Counted from the stretch's first letter, positions 17,732-28,222 are shown. The stretch: DNA of 64,000 bases from Chthonobacter albigriseus (GCF_013839445.1 NZ_JACDIT010000012.1:37315-101314), one strand, 5' to 3'. Numbers and translations: made by a program. Notes: generated from the letters alone by a model not told the origin.

Positions 17732-19897
17732 ATGACCCGCAAGCCCTCCTTCGCCGACATCCCCTACCGCTTCGTCGCCCCCGCCGGCCCGGACGCCACG
17801 GCCGAGCCGTGGAACACGCCGGAAGACATTCCGGTCAAGCCGGTCTACACCGCCGCCGATATCGAGGGTCTGCGCCATCCTCACACCTACCCGGGGCTGC
17901 CGCCCTTCGTTCGCGGCCCCTATCCCACCATGTACGTCCAGCAGCCCTGGACGATCCGCCAGTACGCCGGCTTCTCCACCGCCGAGGACAGCAACGCCTT
18001 CTACCGCCGGAACCTGGAGCAGGGTCAGAAGGGTCTGTCGGTCGCCTTCGACCTCGCCACCCACCGTGGCTACGACAGCGACCACCCGCGCGTCTCCGGC
18101 GACGTCGGGATGGCGGGCGTCGCGATCGATTCCATCTATGACATGCGCATCCTGTTCGACCGCATTCCGCTCGACCAGATGTCGGTCTCCATGACCATGA
18201 ACGGCGCCGTGCTGCCGGTGCTGGCGCTCTTCGTCGTCGCGGCCGAGGAGCAAGGGGTCCCGGCCGAAAAGCTGTCGGGGACCATCCAGAACGACATCCT
18301 CAAGGAGTTCATGGTCCGCAACACCTACATCTACCCGCCCGCGCCCTCGATGCGGATCATCTCCGACATCTTCTCCTTCACCTCCGCGAAGATGCCGAAG
18401 TTCAACTCGATCTCGATCTCCGGCTATCACATGCAGGAGGCAGGAGCGACCGCGGACCTGGAACTCGCCTACACGCTCGCCGACGGCATCGAGTATGTCC
18501 GCGCCGGCCTAAAGGCCGGGATGACGGTCGACCGCTTCGCCCCGCGGCTGTCCTTCTTCTGGGCGATCGGCATGAACTTCTTCATGGAGGTCGCCAAGAT
18601 GCGGGCTGCGCGCCTGCTCTGGTCGATCCTGATGAAGCGCGAGTTCGACCCCAAGGACGACCGCTCGCTGAGCTTGCGAACCCACAGCCAGACGTCCGGC
18701 TGGTCGCTGACCGCGCAGGATCCGTTCAACAATGTGGTCCGCACCTGCGTGGAGGCGATGGCCGCGACCCAGGGCCATACCCAGTCGCTGCACACCAACG
18801 GGCTCGACGAGGCGCTGGCGCTGCCGACCGATTTCTCCGCGCGTATCGCCCGCAACACCCAGATCGTGCTGGCGGAGGAGACCGGCAACACCAAGATCAT
18901 CGACCCCTGGGGCGGCAGCTATTTCGTCGAGCGACTGACCTTCGACCTCGCCAACCGGGCCCTGGAGCACATCGCCGAGGTCGAGGCTTTGGGCGGCATG
19001 GCCAAGGCGATCGAAGCCGGCATCCCCAAGCTGCGCATCGAGGAAGCCGCCGCCAAGACGCAAGCCCGCATCGACAGCGGCGCCCAACCGGTGATCGGGG
19101 TCAACAAGTTCCGCACTGACGAGGAGGCCGACATCCGCCTCCTCAAGGTCGACAATTCGGCCGTGCGCGCCGCCCAGATCGGCAAGCTGCAGCGCCTGCG
19201 CGCCGAACGCGATCCCGCCGCGGTTGACGCCGCGCTCGACGCGCTCACCGCGGCCGCCGGCAGCGGGGAGGGCAACCTTCTCGCCCTTGCGATCGACGCT
19301 GCCCGCGCCAAGGCGACCGTCGGCGAGATCAGCCTCGCCATGGAGAAGGTGTTCGGGCGTCACAAGGCCGAGATCCGCGCGATCTCAGGCGTCTACAAGC
19401 GGGAGGCCGCACGCATGTCGGACGTGATGAAGCGGGTCCAGGAAGCCGTCCGCCAGTTCGAGGAGGACGACGGCCGCCGTCCGCGCATCCTCGTCGCCAA
19501 GATGGGCCAGGACGGCCACGACCGCGGCCAGAAGGTGATCGCCTCCGCCTTCGCCGACCTCGGCTTCGATGTCGACATCGGCCCGCTGTTTGCCACGCCG
19601 GAGGAGGCGGCCCGCCAAGCGGTCGAGAACGACGTCCACGTCGTCGGCGTCTCTTCGCTGGCTGCCGGTCACCTGACCCTGGTGCCGGAACTGAAGAAGG
19701 CGCTGGAGGACCAGGGCCGCGGCGACATCATGATCGTGGTTGGCGGGGTGATCCCGCCGCAGGACCACGAGGCGCTGATCGAAGCCGGTGCTTCGGCGAT
19801 CTTCCCGCCAGGCACCGTGATTGCGGAAGCGGCCGAGAAGCTGCTCGCCAAGCTGAGTACGCAACTGGGCTACACGGGACGCGCCGCGGCCGAGTAG
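17732..19897 (+). CDS. mutB: Methylmalonyl-CoA mutase large (catalytic) subunit
   Basis: Catalytic subunit of 721 residues. The substrate channel motif [20 protein letters not shown] with the active-site Tyr, [15 protein letters not shown] and [12 protein letters not shown] are present, and the C-terminal cobalamin domain contains [13 protein letters not shown] with the DGHDRG cobalt-ligand motif. It works in propionate, odd-chain fatty acid and branched amino acid breakdown or in propionyl-CoA/polyhydroxyalkanoate metabolism, forming a dimer with MutA and guarded by the GTPase MeaB (9268-10260). Co-operonic with mutA. It is followed after only 10 bases by the end of a convergent dehalogenase gene. 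Confidence 0.97.
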   Translation: MTRKPSFADIPYRFVAPAGPDATAEPWNTPEDIPVKPVYTAADIEGLRHPHTYPGLPPFVRGPYPTMYVQQPWTIRQYAGFSTAEDSNAFYRRNLEQGQKGLSVAFDLATHRGYDSDHPRVSGDVGMAGVAIDSIYDMRILFDRIPLDQMSVSMTMNGAVLPVLALFVVAAEEQGVPAEKLSGTIQNDILKEFMVRNTYIYPPAPSMRIISDIFSFTSAKMPKFNSISISGYHMQEAGATADLELAYTLADGIEYVRAGLKAGMTVDRFAPRLSFFWAIGMNFFMEVAKMRAARLLWSILMKREFDPKDDRSLSLRTHSQTSGWSLTAQDPFNNVVRTCVEAMAATQGHTQSLHTNGLDEALALPTDFSARIARNTQIVLAEETGNTKIIDPWGGSYFVERLTFDLANRALEHIAEVEALGGMAKAIEAGIPKLRIEEAAAKTQARIDSGAQPVIGVNKFRTDEEADIRLLKVDNSAVRAAQIGKLQRLRAERDPAAVDAALDALTAAAGSGEGNLLALAIDAARAKATVGEISLAMEKVFGRHKAEIRAISGVYKREAARMSDVMKRVQEAVRQFEEDDGRRPRILVAKMGQDGHDRGQKVIASAFADLGFDVDIGPLFATPEEAARQAVENDVHVVGVSSLAAGHLTLVPELKKALEDQGRGDIMIVVGGVIPPQDHEALIEAGASAIFPPGTVIAEAAEKLLAKLSTQLGYTGRAAAE

Positions 19898-19907
19898 CCG
19901 CGGCCGT

Positions 19908-20570
19908 TCAACCCAGCACGGTCAGCCCGCCGAGATCCCGCAACACGGCGGCGGGTGGCATGTCGGGGTATTCGTCGGCGGCGCCGCTTCGGTTGATCCA
20001 CACCGTTCGGAAGCCGAACTTCGTCGCCCCCGCCACGTCCCATCGGTTGGAGGACTGGAACGAGATCGCGCTCGGAAACACCCTGTAGTGGGTGGTCGCG
20101 ATTTCGTAGACTTGCGGGTCCGGTTTGTAGATGCGGATCTGGTCGACCGAAAGCACGTCGTCGATGAGATCCTGCAACCCGGCCGCCCTGACCGCCTGGT
20201 CCAGCATCTTCGGCGAGCCGTTGGAGAGGATCGCGATCTTCGCGTTCTGCGCCTTGAGATCCTTCAGGAGCTGGGGAACCTCCGGATAGCAGTCGAGTGT
20301 CCGATAAGCGTCCAGCAGGCTGTCGCGAAGGCTGCGATCGGCCGAAGGGAAGGCGGCGAGCGCCGTATCGAGGGCATCCTCCGTGAGCCGCCAGAAATCC
20401 CGGTAGGTGCCGGACATCGACCGCACCCAGGAATACTCCAGCTGCTTGGCGCGCCAAAGCTCCGACAACCTCTGCGCCTCCGGTCCCATCGCGGCCGCAT
20501 GTCGACGAACCGCCGCGTGGACGTCGAACAGGGTGCCGTAGGCGTCGAAGACATAGATCGCGAAAGCCAT
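19908..20570 (-). CDS. Haloacid dehalogenase type II (HAD superfamily)
   Basis: HAD-fold hydrolase of 220 residues matching L-2-haloacid dehalogenases. The nucleophile motif is VFDAYGTLFD with Asp9; ILSNGSPKML gives motif II Ser; YKPDPQVYE gives the motif III Lys; and FQSSNRWDVAGA is the SSNxWD signature specific to 2-haloacid dehalogenases, not phosphatases. An Arg in the region SMSGTYRDFW may correspond to the halide-binding position, but I cannot align it exactly. Start ATG at 20570. Substrates in nature are halogenated short carboxylic acids; whether it is used for that here is inference. Confidence 0.88.
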   Translation of the reverse strand: MAFAIYVFDAYGTLFDVHAAVRRHAAAMGPEAQRLSELWRAKQLEYSWVRSMSGTYRDFWRLTEDALDTALAAFPSADRSLRDSLLDAYRTLDCYPEVPQLLKDLKAQNAKIAILSNGSPKMLDQAVRAAGLQDLIDDVLSVDQIRIYKPDPQVYEIATTHYRVFPSAISFQSSNRWDVAGATKFGFRTVWINRSGAADEYPDMPPAAVLRDLGGLTVLG

Positions 20571-20753
20571 GGGTTTACTCGTCCGCTGCGCCGCAACATC
20601 GTGGCGGCGGGCGAGAGTACCTGATCCGGCCTGTGACGCAATTGGTCCGAAGAGCGCGCCTCCATCCGCCGGCCCACCCCTCGCCGCCGGCCGACCGTTG
20701 ACTTGAGCGCGATCCGCCACACCTTCGAACGGGGCAGGGCAGGAGACGACGAC

Positions 20754-21485
20754 ATGCGGCTTCCGGCGGTGATCGCTATCTGTGTTCTCGCATTGGCGGG
20801 ATTTTTCTCCGCGCCGGCCGCCGCGGAGGAGGTCGATGTCGAACTCGTCCTCGCGGCCGACGGCTCGGGCTCCATCGACGACGACGAACTCGCACTTCAG
20901 CGCCGCGGCTATGCCGACGCCATCGTCAGTCGCGAGGTCCTCGACGCGATCGCGTCGGGTGTCCATGGCCGGATCGCGATTGCCTACGTCGAGTGGGGCG
21001 GACCAGGTTCCCAGCACGTGATCGTCGACTGGATGGTGGTCTCGGACATCGGCTCGGCCCGCGCCTTCGCGGATGCGCTGGTGACGAGGCCGCGCGCCGC
21101 GCGCGGCTACAACTCGATCTCGGCGGCCATCGACTTCTCCGTCCATCTCATCGAGACCAACGCCCACGAAGGCTTGAAGAAGGTTATCGACGTCTCCGGA
21201 GACGGGCCGAATATCGGCGGCCGTCCCGTCCAGGCCGCCCGGGACGACGCGGTCGCCAAGGGCATCACCATCAACGGGCTCGTCATCGTGCGTCCTGGCG
21301 GCATGGTGCGGCGCGTGGCCGGCGAGCCCCTCGACGTCCATTACGAGCGCGACGTGATCGGCGGACCGGGCGCTTTCGTGATGACGGCTGGCGAGACGGC
21401 CTCGTTTCCGGAGGTCGTACGTCGCAAGATGGCCCTGGAGATCGCCGCGCTCGGGTCCGATCGGGCGGCTGATGCGTTGCAGTGA
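20754..21485 (+). CDS. DUF1194 secreted von Willebrand A-like protein
   Basis: Exported protein of 243 residues. Residues 1-24 form a signal peptide (MRLPAVIAICVLALAGFFSA, cleavage after APAAA). The mature part has a VWA-like fold: LVLAADGSGSIDDDEL supplies a DxSxS metal-ion-dependent adhesion motif, IDVSGDGPN a second loop, and INGLVIV a late beta strand. This is DUF1194, common in Rhizobiales and of unknown partner. A TTG 51 bases upstream is in frame but would spoil the signal peptide. The next gene follows after 27 bases and may be co-transcribed. Confidence 0.85.
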   Translation: MRLPAVIAICVLALAGFFSAPAAAEEVDVELVLAADGSGSIDDDELALQRRGYADAIVSREVLDAIASGVHGRIAIAYVEWGGPGSQHVIVDWMVVSDIGSARAFADALVTRPRAARGYNSISAAIDFSVHLIETNAHEGLKKVIDVSGDGPNIGGRPVQAARDDAVAKGITINGLVIVRPGGMVRRVAGEPLDVHYERDVIGGPGAFVMTAGETASFPEVVRRKMALEIAALGSDRAADALQ

Positions 21486-21512
21486 CGTGGTCGGGGGAGA
21501 AAGGTCGATGAG

Positions 21513-21854
21513 ATGAAGCCGTTCGCCGTTCTGATCGCCGCCGCCCTCGGCGCCGCCTGTGTCGCGACGACCCCGATCCCGCCCGGCGCCCCGCGCGTGC
21601 TCGCATCGCTGCCCGGCGAATGCCTGGCGCTCTACCAGGCTAGGGGTCAGGCAGGCCTCTGGTTCGGCGGCTTCCACGGCGCAAAGGAGGGGCGCTCCCC
21701 CTTCGGCGTCAGCGACGACGACGTGCTCTACGACACGTTCCAGCGCGCATGCTTTCCCGATGAACGGAGCTGCCGACGCTGGCTGTACGACCTGCAGACC
21801 GAGTACAAGGCGATGGTCTATTCCGCCGAATGTCGCCGCGGCCTGCCGGTCTGA
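21513..21854 (+). CDS. Small exported protein of unknown function, cysteine-containing
   Basis: A 113-residue protein with an N-terminal export signal (MKPFAVLIAAALGAACVATT). The Cys at 16 could be a lipidation site, though the preceding GAA is not a canonical lipobox. The mature part has the motif RSPFGVSDDDVLYDT and further cysteines at CLALY, RACF, ERSCRRWLYD and AECRRG, suggesting disulfides in the periplasm. I do not recognise a named family; similar short proteins with a WLYDLQTEY-like core occur in rhizobia as I recall. Likely in an operon with the DUF1194 gene. Confidence 0.7.
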   Translation: MKPFAVLIAAALGAACVATTPIPPGAPRVLASLPGECLALYQARGQAGLWFGGFHGAKEGRSPFGVSDDDVLYDTFQRACFPDERSCRRWLYDLQTEYKAMVYSAECRRGLPV

Positions 21855-21875
21855 CATCGATGCGAAACACGGGCA

Positions 21876-21893
21876 GCCGGGAGTGATCCCGGC
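21876..21893. terminator. Hairpin between convergent hypothetical and sodB genes
   Basis: GCCGGGA and TCCCGGC form a perfect 7-bp stem with a GTGA loop, placed midway in the 60-base gap between two convergent genes. No T-run follows on either strand, so it may be a weak or Rho-assisted terminator. Confidence 0.4.
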
Positions 21894-21914
21894 CGCCACA
21901 CTGTCTGGCGCAGC

Positions 21915-22511
21915 TTACTTCGCGCCGGCGTAGAGCTCTGCCACGTAGTCCCAGTTCACGAGGTTGTCGAAGAAGGCCTCGAGATACTTCGGACGCAGGT
22001 TACGGTAGTCGATGTAGTAGGAGTGCTCCCACACGTCGACGCCGAGCAGCGGCGTGGCGCCGTGCACCAGCGGGTTTTCGCCGTTCGGCGTCTTCTGGAT
22101 GACGAGCTTGCCATCCTTGAGCGACAGCCAGGCCCAGCCGGAGCCGAACTGCGTTACGCCGGCCTGGATGAAGTCGGTGCGGAACTTCTCCAGCCCGCCG
22201 AGGTCCTCGTCGATCTTCTTCGCGAGCTCGCCCGGGATGGCGCCGCCACCGTTCGGCTTCATCCACTTCCAGAAGTGGATGTGGTTGAAGTGCTGGCCGG
22301 CGTTGTTGAAGAGACCCGCGTTCTTGCCGAACGAGCCCTTCACCACGTCCTCCAGGCTGGCGTTCTCCCACTCCGTGCCCTTCAGCAGGTTGTTGCCGTT
22401 GTTCACATAGGCGAGGTGATGCTTGTCGTGATGGTACTCCAACGTCTCGCGCGACATGTAGGGGCCGAGCGCATCATAGGAGTACGGGAGGTCCGGAAGT
22501 TCGAAAGCCAT
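21915..22511 (-). CDS. sodB: Superoxide dismutase (Fe/Mn family)
   Basis: Converts superoxide to oxygen and hydrogen peroxide; 198 residues, cytosolic. The four metal ligands are His27 (in YHHDKHH), His77 (in FNHIHFW), Asp159 and His163 (in VDVWEHSYY). The sequence looks most like the iron-type enzymes of alphaproteobacteria, but metal choice (Fe, Mn or cambialistic) cannot be decided by eye. ATG at 22511 is preferred to a start five codons upstream because MAFELPDLPY is the family N-terminus. Monocistronic by position. Confidence 0.95.
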   Translation of the reverse strand: MAFELPDLPYSYDALGPYMSRETLEYHHDKHHLAYVNNGNNLLKGTEWENASLEDVVKGSFGKNAGLFNNAGQHFNHIHFWKWMKPNGGGAIPGELAKKIDEDLGGLEKFRTDFIQAGVTQFGSGWAWLSLKDGKLVIQKTPNGENPLVHGATPLLGVDVWEHSYYIDYRNLRPKYLEAFFDNLVNWDYVAELYAGAK

Positions 22512-22701
22512 TGAAATCTCCCGCAAACGGTCGTCAAACGGATCTGTCGCACGGCATCAGGCCGCACTGCGGCGGACCATAGAAGGTCGAGTTGCCGGGA
22601 GCAACGCCGTCCGACCGATGTAGGGCCCGCTGCGGGTCGCTTGAAGACCCGACCGGTCGATTTTCCGGAGGATTGTTCAAAAGCCGCGCACGGACGGACG
22701 T

Positions 22702-23226
22702 TCAAACACGCGTGAACGTGATTTCCACCCGGCCCACTGGAATGCCGAGGAAGCTGACGCGGGCCCGGTTGACCACGGTCCGTTTGTCGGTCTTCTCCAG
22801 GATGTCGAAGAAGCGGAGCTTCATCGGCTTGCCGTCGGTGCCGCGAACCTCGCCCACGTAGCCCATCTCGATCCGGCCATCCCGGACCTTGACCGGCACG
22901 ACGCCGGTGACACCCGTGCGTTGGCCGTCGTAGGAGGCCGGACCCGTCTTGTCGAAGCGCCAGATCGCCGTCTCGCGAGCCCCGTCCGCGTAGGCGATCC
23001 GCTCCGTCAGGATCAGCGTCCGCCCGTCCCAGGTGCCCGTGGTGTCCACGGTCAGCTCCCGGCGTACGTCGAAGAGATCGCTGACGAAGGCGCCTTCTCC
23101 TCGCGTCGGATGCCGGAAGAACTCTTCCAGAAGAAGGGGCTCGGCCGCCATCGCCGATCCGCTCCACTGGGATCCGGCGAGAGCGCCGAGCGCGATGCCG
23201 CCAAGGTGGCGACGGGTGACGGGCAT
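22702..23226 (-). CDS. DUF3833 exported protein
   Basis: A 174-residue protein whose N-terminus MPVTRRHLGGIALGAL has a twin-arginine-like motif followed by a hydrophobic stretch ending near AMAAE, so export, perhaps via Tat, is predicted. The mature part begins LLLEEFFRHPTRGEGAF and contains TGTWDGRTLILTE and ETAIWRF, typical of DUF3833, a predicted beta-barrel-like lipid or cofactor binding family without known function. The ATG at 23226 has GGAG eight bases upstream; a GTG three codons earlier is possible. It lies between sodB and ptrB on the same strand. Confidence 0.8.
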   Translation of the reverse strand: MPVTRRHLGGIALGALAGSQWSGSAMAAEPLLLEEFFRHPTRGEGAFVSDLFDVRRELTVDTTGTWDGRTLILTERIAYADGARETAIWRFDKTGPASYDGQRTGVTGVVPVKVRDGRIEMGYVGEVRGTDGKPMKLRFFDILEKTDKRTVVNRARVSFLGIPVGRVEITFTRV

Positions 23227-23322
23227 GACGGGCACTCCGTTGAAGGTCTGCTCGCGATACGTCCGCTGTCCCGTTGGCGGATCAGCCCGCCGTCATCACA
23301 TGTTGGCGACCCGCAACCTCGG

Positions 23323-25407
23323 CTAGGCCTTTCCCATCACCTTCAGCGCGAACGCATAGCGCAGCGCATACTCCTTCAGCGCGTCGAAACGCCCCGAAGC
23401 GCCGCCGTGGCCTGCGTCCATGTTGATCTGGAGCAGCAGGGGATTGTCGTCGGTCTTCAACTCGCGCAGCCGCGCGACCCACTTCGCCGGCTCCCAGTAG
23501 GTGACGCGCGGATCCGTCAGACCAGCGATGGCCAGGATTGGCGGATAGGCTTTCGCCTCCACGTTTTCATAGGGGCTGTAGGAGAGGATTCTTCGGAACT
23601 CCTCCTCGCTCTCGATCGGATTGCCCCATTCCGGCCATTCGGGCGGAGTGAGCGGCAGCGTGTCGTCCAGCATCGTGTTGAGCACGTCGACGAAGGGGAC
23701 GATCGCGACCACCCCGCCGAACAGGTCCGGCGCCATGTTGGCGACGGCCCCCATCAGCATGCCGCCGGCCGATCCGCCCATCGCGACGATCTTGCCCCGG
23801 CCGGTGAAACCTTCCGCGGCCAGGTAGTCTCCCGCCGCGACGAAGTCGGTGAAGGTGTTGGTCTTCTTCTCGCGCTTGCCGTCCTTGTACCAGTAGTAGC
23901 CCTTGTCCTTGCCGCCGCGAATATGGGCGATGGCGTAGACGAAGCCCCGGTCCACGAGGCTGAGAACCGTCGTCGAGAAGCTGGCCGGGATGGTGATGCC
24001 GTAGGCCCCGTATCCGTAGAGGAGCAGCGGTGCGGAACCGTCCAGCGGCGTGTCCTTGCGGTAGAGGAGCGACACCGGAACCGTTTCGCCGTCCGCGGCC
24101 GGCGCCATCACCCGTCGCGTCACGTAATCCGACGGTTCATGCCCGGACGGCACTTCCTGCGTTTTCCGCAGCAGCCGGTCCCGCGTGTTGATGTCGTAAT
24201 CGTAGACTTGGGACGGCGTCGTCAGGGACGAGTAGGAGAATCGGATCACCGAGGTGTCGAACTCGTAGCCGCCGGACAGGCCGAGCGAATAGGCCTCCTC
24301 GGCGAAGTCGATCGCGTGCTCCTCGCCCGATTTCAGCTCGCGAACCACGATTCGCGGCAGACCGCCTTCCCGCTCAAGGCGGATCATGCGGCCCTTGAGG
24401 ATGGTCATGGAAAGGATCAGACGGCCCTGCCGGTGCGCCACCACGTCCCGCCAATGCTCCCGGCCGGGCGTGGCGATCGGCGCCGACATGATCTTGAAGT
24501 CCTCGGCGTCGTCGGCGTTGGTCAGGATGTAGAGCACCCCGTCGCCGTCGTCGTCGACCGAGTACTCCACCTTCGGATCGCGCGCCGCGACCAGGATCGG
24601 CGCCGCGCCGGGATCGCTCGCCGGGATCAGCCGCACTTCGGACGTCTCGTGATCGTGGCTGTCGATCACCAGGAAGCGGCCCGACTGCGTCTTGCCGACC
24701 CCCGTGAAGAAGCCCGGATCGCTTTCCTGGTAGATCAGCACGTCGTCCGTCGTCGGCGTGCCGATCACATGCAGGAACACCTTCTCGGCCCGGTGATTGT
24801 CGTTGAGCCAGGTGTAGAGGAACGACTTGCCGTCCGCCGCCCAGGCGACGCCGCCGGCCGTGCTGGCGATCTCGTCTCCGATGTCGTCGCCGGTGCCGAG
24901 ATCCCGCACCTTGATGGTGTGGTACTCCGACCCGTTGTCGTCGAAGCTCCACGCCATCAGCTTGTGGTCGGGGCTATGCTGCGCGCCGCCGAGATGGAAG
25001 TAGGCCTTCCCGCGTGCCAACGCGTCGGCGTCGAGCAGCACCTGCTCGGGACCGCCGTCCCGCAGTGTGCGAACCACGCGGGGATGCTGGGCGCCTTCCA
25101 GATACCGGGACGCGTAGGCATAGGGTCCGTCCGGCGATGGAACGGAGGAATCATCCTCCTTGATGCGCCCGCGCATTTCCTTGAGCAGCGTTTCCTGGAG
25201 CGCCTCGGTCTCCTTCATGAACGCGTCGCACCAGATGTTCTCCGCGTCGAGATGAGCCCGGATATCCGCGGCGAGTTTGCCCGGTTCGCGGATCACCTCC
25301 TGCCAGTTGTCGGCTCGGAGCCATGCGTAGTCGTCCACCAGCTGGACGCCATGGCGTTCGGACGTGACAGTTCGCTTCTCGGCGCGCGGCGGGGTGGGGG
25401 AGGTCAT
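23323..25407 (-). CDS. ptrB: Oligopeptidase B-type S9 serine peptidase
   Basis: Prolyl-oligopeptidase family enzyme (694 residues), cytosolic, cutting short peptides probably after basic residues. An N-terminal seven-bladed propeller covers roughly 70-410, then an alpha/beta-hydrolase domain with catalytic Ser546 in GGSAGGML, Asp632 in GLTDPRV and His667 in DAGHGGAS. Length and the LLYGYGAYG oxyanion segment match oligopeptidase B rather than prolyl oligopeptidase. ATG at 25407 gives MTSPTPPRAEKR; the frame remains open upstream but without family-like sequence. It is divergent from the mrp operon across a 457-base gap. Confidence 0.93.
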   Translation of the reverse strand: MTSPTPPRAEKRTVTSERHGVQLVDDYAWLRADNWQEVIREPGKLAADIRAHLDAENIWCDAFMKETEALQETLLKEMRGRIKEDDSSVPSPDGPYAYASRYLEGAQHPRVVRTLRDGGPEQVLLDADALARGKAYFHLGGAQHSPDHKLMAWSFDDNGSEYHTIKVRDLGTGDDIGDEIASTAGGVAWAADGKSFLYTWLNDNHRAEKVFLHVIGTPTTDDVLIYQESDPGFFTGVGKTQSGRFLVIDSHDHETSEVRLIPASDPGAAPILVAARDPKVEYSVDDDGDGVLYILTNADDAEDFKIMSAPIATPGREHWRDVVAHRQGRLILSMTILKGRMIRLEREGGLPRIVVRELKSGEEHAIDFAEEAYSLGLSGGYEFDTSVIRFSYSSLTTPSQVYDYDINTRDRLLRKTQEVPSGHEPSDYVTRRVMAPAADGETVPVSLLYRKDTPLDGSAPLLLYGYGAYGITIPASFSTTVLSLVDRGFVYAIAHIRGGKDKGYYWYKDGKREKKTNTFTDFVAAGDYLAAEGFTGRGKIVAMGGSAGGMLMGAVANMAPDLFGGVVAIVPFVDVLNTMLDDTLPLTPPEWPEWGNPIESEEEFRRILSYSPYENVEAKAYPPILAIAGLTDPRVTYWEPAKWVARLRELKTDDNPLLLQINMDAGHGGASGRFDALKEYALRYAFALKVMGKA

Positions 25408-25864
25408 CCGGTCTCCATCTGACGGTTCGGGCGTGCTGCTCACCGCATGCAGGCCCTGAGCTGCCGTCCTGCGGCAGGAGTGGGGTCGGTGAGATCGGAG
25501 GTAGCGCCGTCGGCCCCGGACTGCAAGCGATCCTTCCGCCGAATGAGCCGGAGTGCCATACATGCAGGGGCTCGACCTCGGCTGTACAGGGCGATCGGGA
25601 GTTTTCCGCGCGCCCGGCCACGGTCAAGTTTCCGCATCCGCCGCTCTCGATTCGTAAAACACGCATGTTTATTGTCTTGATCGTGCTCTGGATCCTTCGC
25701 AGTCTCCGTCGGGCGACCGGCGATGACCGCCCCTGCACCGCCGAATTGGCAATTAAGCGGTGTTCGAGTGTGAAGCGAATCTAATAGGGTGAACGAAACA
25801 TCAGGACGAGACGACCGCTTCGGGGGCTGGTCGGTTCGACAAGACGCTGGGAGAACCGTCCGTT
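25408..25864. other. Divergent intergenic region between ptrB and mrpA
   Basis: A 457-base gap without a convincing gene on either strand. It should hold promoters for the oligopeptidase (leftward) and the Mrp operon (rightward). The only structure I can define is the long palindrome at 25736-25762; the part from about 25650 to 25800 is more AT-rich than the flanking genes. Confidence 0.5.
25736..25762. promoter_or_regulatory. 27-bp imperfect palindrome upstream of the mrp operon
   Basis: Outer arms CACCGC and GCGGTG and inner arms AATT and AATT are arranged symmetrically around a GGC centre, with only the two positions between inner and outer arms mismatched on each side. It lies about 100 bases upstream of the mrpA start. 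Size and symmetry suggest an operator for a dimeric regulator of the antiporter operon; the regulator is unknown. Confidence 0.4.
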
Positions 25865-28222
25865 TTGCCGACACCCATTTCCGCACCGGGCTGGCTGCTG
25901 CTCATCCTGGCCGCCCCCTTCCTGGCCGCGCTCCTGGCGCCGGTGCTCCAGGGCATCGCCGGCCGCGTCTCGGCCTTCATCCTCGCCCTCGTACCGCTGG
26001 CCTCGTTTGCCGCGCTGCTGACACTCGTGCCCGAGGTCTCCGCAGGCGCCCGCATGACGATCGGCCTGGACTGGTGGCCGGCCTACGGCGTCCGCTTCTC
26101 CGTTCTGGTCGACGGCCTGTCGCTCACCTTCGCGCTGCTCGTCACCGGCATCGGCACGCTGATCGTCCTCTACTCCGGCGGCTACATGAAGGGGCACCCG
26201 CAAGCCGGGCGGTTCATGGGCTTCATCCTGGCCTTCATGGGGGCGATGCTCGGCCTGGTGCTCGCCGACGACGGGATCACCCTCTTCGTGATGTGGGAGG
26301 CGACTTCGATCACCTCCTTCCTGCTGATCGGCTTCGACCACGCCCGTGCCGCCGCCCGTCGCGCCGCCCTGCAGGCCCTGGTGATCACCGGGGCAGGGGG
26401 GCTGTGCCTGCTTGCGGCCGTCGTCCTGATCGGGCAGGCGACCGGAACCCGCACGCTCTCCGAGATCGTCGCATCAGGGGAAACGATTCGCGGATCAGCG
26501 CTCTATCTGCCGATCTTCATCCTGGTTCTCGGCGCGGCCTTCACCAAGTCGGCCCAGGTTCCGCTGCATGTCTGGCTGCCGAACGCCATGGAGGCGCCGA
26601 CACCGGTTTCCGCCTTCCTGCATTCGGCCACCATGGTGAAGGCCGGCGTCTATCTCCTGATGCGCCTGCACCCCGTGCTCGGCGGGACGCCGGAATGGAC
26701 GACCGTGCTGCCGCTGTTCGGCGGGGCGACGCTGATCACCGGCACGATCATGGCTGTCCGCCAGACCGATCTGAAGCTGATGCTGGCGCAGACCACGGTC
26801 GCCTCGCTCGGCCTCCTGGTCATGCTGATCGGCGTCTCCACGGAAGCGGCGATCGTCGGCGCGGTCGGCTACCTCCTCGCCCACGCCTTCTTCAAGGGCG
26901 CGCTCTTCATGGTGGCCGGCACCATCGACCATGAAGCCGGCACGCGCGACGTCACGCGGCTGGGCGGTCTGCGCGCCGCCATGCCCGTCACCTTCGTCTC
27001 GGCGCTGGTCGCCGCCGTCTCCATGGCCGGCCTGCCGCCGATGATCGGCTTCGTCGCCAAGGAGGCTCTCTACCTCGGCTTCGACGAGAGCGGGCGCACC
27101 GCCCTGGTCGTCGTCGCGGTCGCCGGCAATGCGCTGATGTTCGTGATCGGCTTCGCCGTGGCGCTGAAGCCGTTCCTCGGCCCGCCCGTCAAGACGCCCA
27201 AGCACGCACACGAAGGCCCGTTCGAGCTCACGGTCGGCCCGGCCGTACTCGGGGTGGTGGGCCTCGGCGCTGCCCTTGGCCTCGGCGGCTTCCAGGCCGG
27301 CCTGATAGCCCCGATGGCGAGCGCCGTCGCCGGCCGGCCGATCGCGCCGGAGCTCCACCTGATCCCGACCTACGTCTCGATGCCGCTGATCCTCTCCGCC
27401 GTCACCGTTGCGCTCGGTATCGTCGGCTACCTGCTGCTTTCGCCCGCCCGTGCCGCGGTCGCCGGCATCCAGAGCGCGATCGGCTGGGGTCCGGACCGCG
27501 GCTTCGACCAGGTCGTCGCGGCCCTTGTCGCCTTCGCCGCGCTCGTCACCCGCATCGTCCAGCCGGGACGCCTGGAACTCTACATGACGGCGATGGTCGC
27601 CTTCATCGCGGCCGCGCTGCTCATCCCGTTGATCACCCTCGGCGAGATGCCGTCATGGCCTTCCGGCGACCGGCCGCTCCTGAAGGAAGCGGCCGTGATG
27701 CTGATCGCCGTTCTGGGTCTGGCCGCCGTCGTCGTTGCCCGCACGCGACTGACGGCCATCGTCTCGCTGGGCATTCAGGGCTTTGCCGTCGCCGTGCTCT
27801 TCGTGCTCTTCGGCGCACCGGACCTCGCCTTCACCCAATTCATGGTGGAGACCCTCTCCGTCGTGATCCTGGCCCTGGTTCTCACCCGCCTGAACCTCGG
27901 CGAGCGCGACCATCGTCCGCGCTGGCAGATGGCGCTTGACGCAACGGTGGCGACTGCTGCCGGTCTCGGCTTCGCGGCTCTGCTCCTGAAGGTCACCCAA
28001 GTGCCCTTCGACAGGACGCTGACCGACTTCTACGACGCCTACGCCCGCAGCATCGCCCACGGCCGCAACATCGTGAACGTCATCATCGTCGACTTCCGCG
28101 GCCTCGACACGCTGGGCGAGATCGCCGTGGTGATGGTCGCCGGCCTCGCCATCCTGGCCCTTGTCCGCATCAAGTCCCGCACGCCCATCCTCCCCACGCC
28201 GGAAACGGGGAAGCGCAAATGA
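25865..28222 (+). CDS. mrpA: Mrp Na+(K+)/H+ antiporter subunit A
   Basis: Largest subunit (785 residues) of the multi-subunit cation/proton antiporter in the inner membrane, used for pH and salt homeostasis. The N-terminal two thirds is NuoL-like with many transmembrane segments and the proton-path motif region [15 protein letters not shown] plus [20 protein letters not shown] and [12 protein letters not shown]. The C-terminal part (about 600-785) is the MrpA-specific DUF4040/MBH-like region ending in the EIAVVMVAG segment. It is not fused to subunit B, unlike PhaAB of Sinorhizobium. The start is a TTG at 25865, the only start giving a sensible N-terminus. Overlaps mrpB by four bases. Confidence 0.93.
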   Translation: MPTPISAPGWLLLILAAPFLAALLAPVLQGIAGRVSAFILALVPLASFAALLTLVPEVSAGARMTIGLDWWPAYGVRFSVLVDGLSLTFALLVTGIGTLIVLYSGGYMKGHPQAGRFMGFILAFMGAMLGLVLADDGITLFVMWEATSITSFLLIGFDHARAAARRAALQALVITGAGGLCLLAAVVLIGQATGTRTLSEIVASGETIRGSALYLPIFILVLGAAFTKSAQVPLHVWLPNAMEAPTPVSAFLHSATMVKAGVYLLMRLHPVLGGTPEWTTVLPLFGGATLITGTIMAVRQTDLKLMLAQTTVASLGLLVMLIGVSTEAAIVGAVGYLLAHAFFKGALFMVAGTIDHEAGTRDVTRLGGLRAAMPVTFVSALVAAVSMAGLPPMIGFVAKEALYLGFDESGRTALVVVAVAGNALMFVIGFAVALKPFLGPPVKTPKHAHEGPFELTVGPAVLGVVGLGAALGLGGFQAGLIAPMASAVAGRPIAPELHLIPTYVSMPLILSAVTVALGIVGYLLLSPARAAVAGIQSAIGWGPDRGFDQVVAALVAFAALVTRIVQPGRLELYMTAMVAFIAAALLIPLITLGEMPSWPSGDRPLLKEAAVMLIAVLGLAAVVVARTRLTAIVSLGIQGFAVAVLFVLFGAPDLAFTQFMVETLSVVILALVLTRLNLGERDHRPRWQMALDATVATAAGLGFAALLLKVTQVPFDRTLTDFYDAYARSIAHGRNIVNVIIVDFRGLDTLGEIAVVMVAGLAILALVRIKSRTPILPTPETGKRK

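Noticed and set aside
20571..21899. Upstream extension of the haloacid dehalogenase frame to 21899
   Set aside because: The extension runs antisense through the DUF1194 and hypothetical genes and is not family-like; the ATG at 20570 gives the canonical HAD start.
22921..25422. An 833-codon open frame on the plus strand over ptrB
   Set aside because: Antisense shadow; the minus-strand frame has the complete catalytic triad and propeller of oligopeptidase B.
25736..25762. Rho-independent terminator for an upstream plus-strand gene
   Set aside because: No plus-strand gene ends upstream within the gap and no T-run follows; placement fits an operator better.
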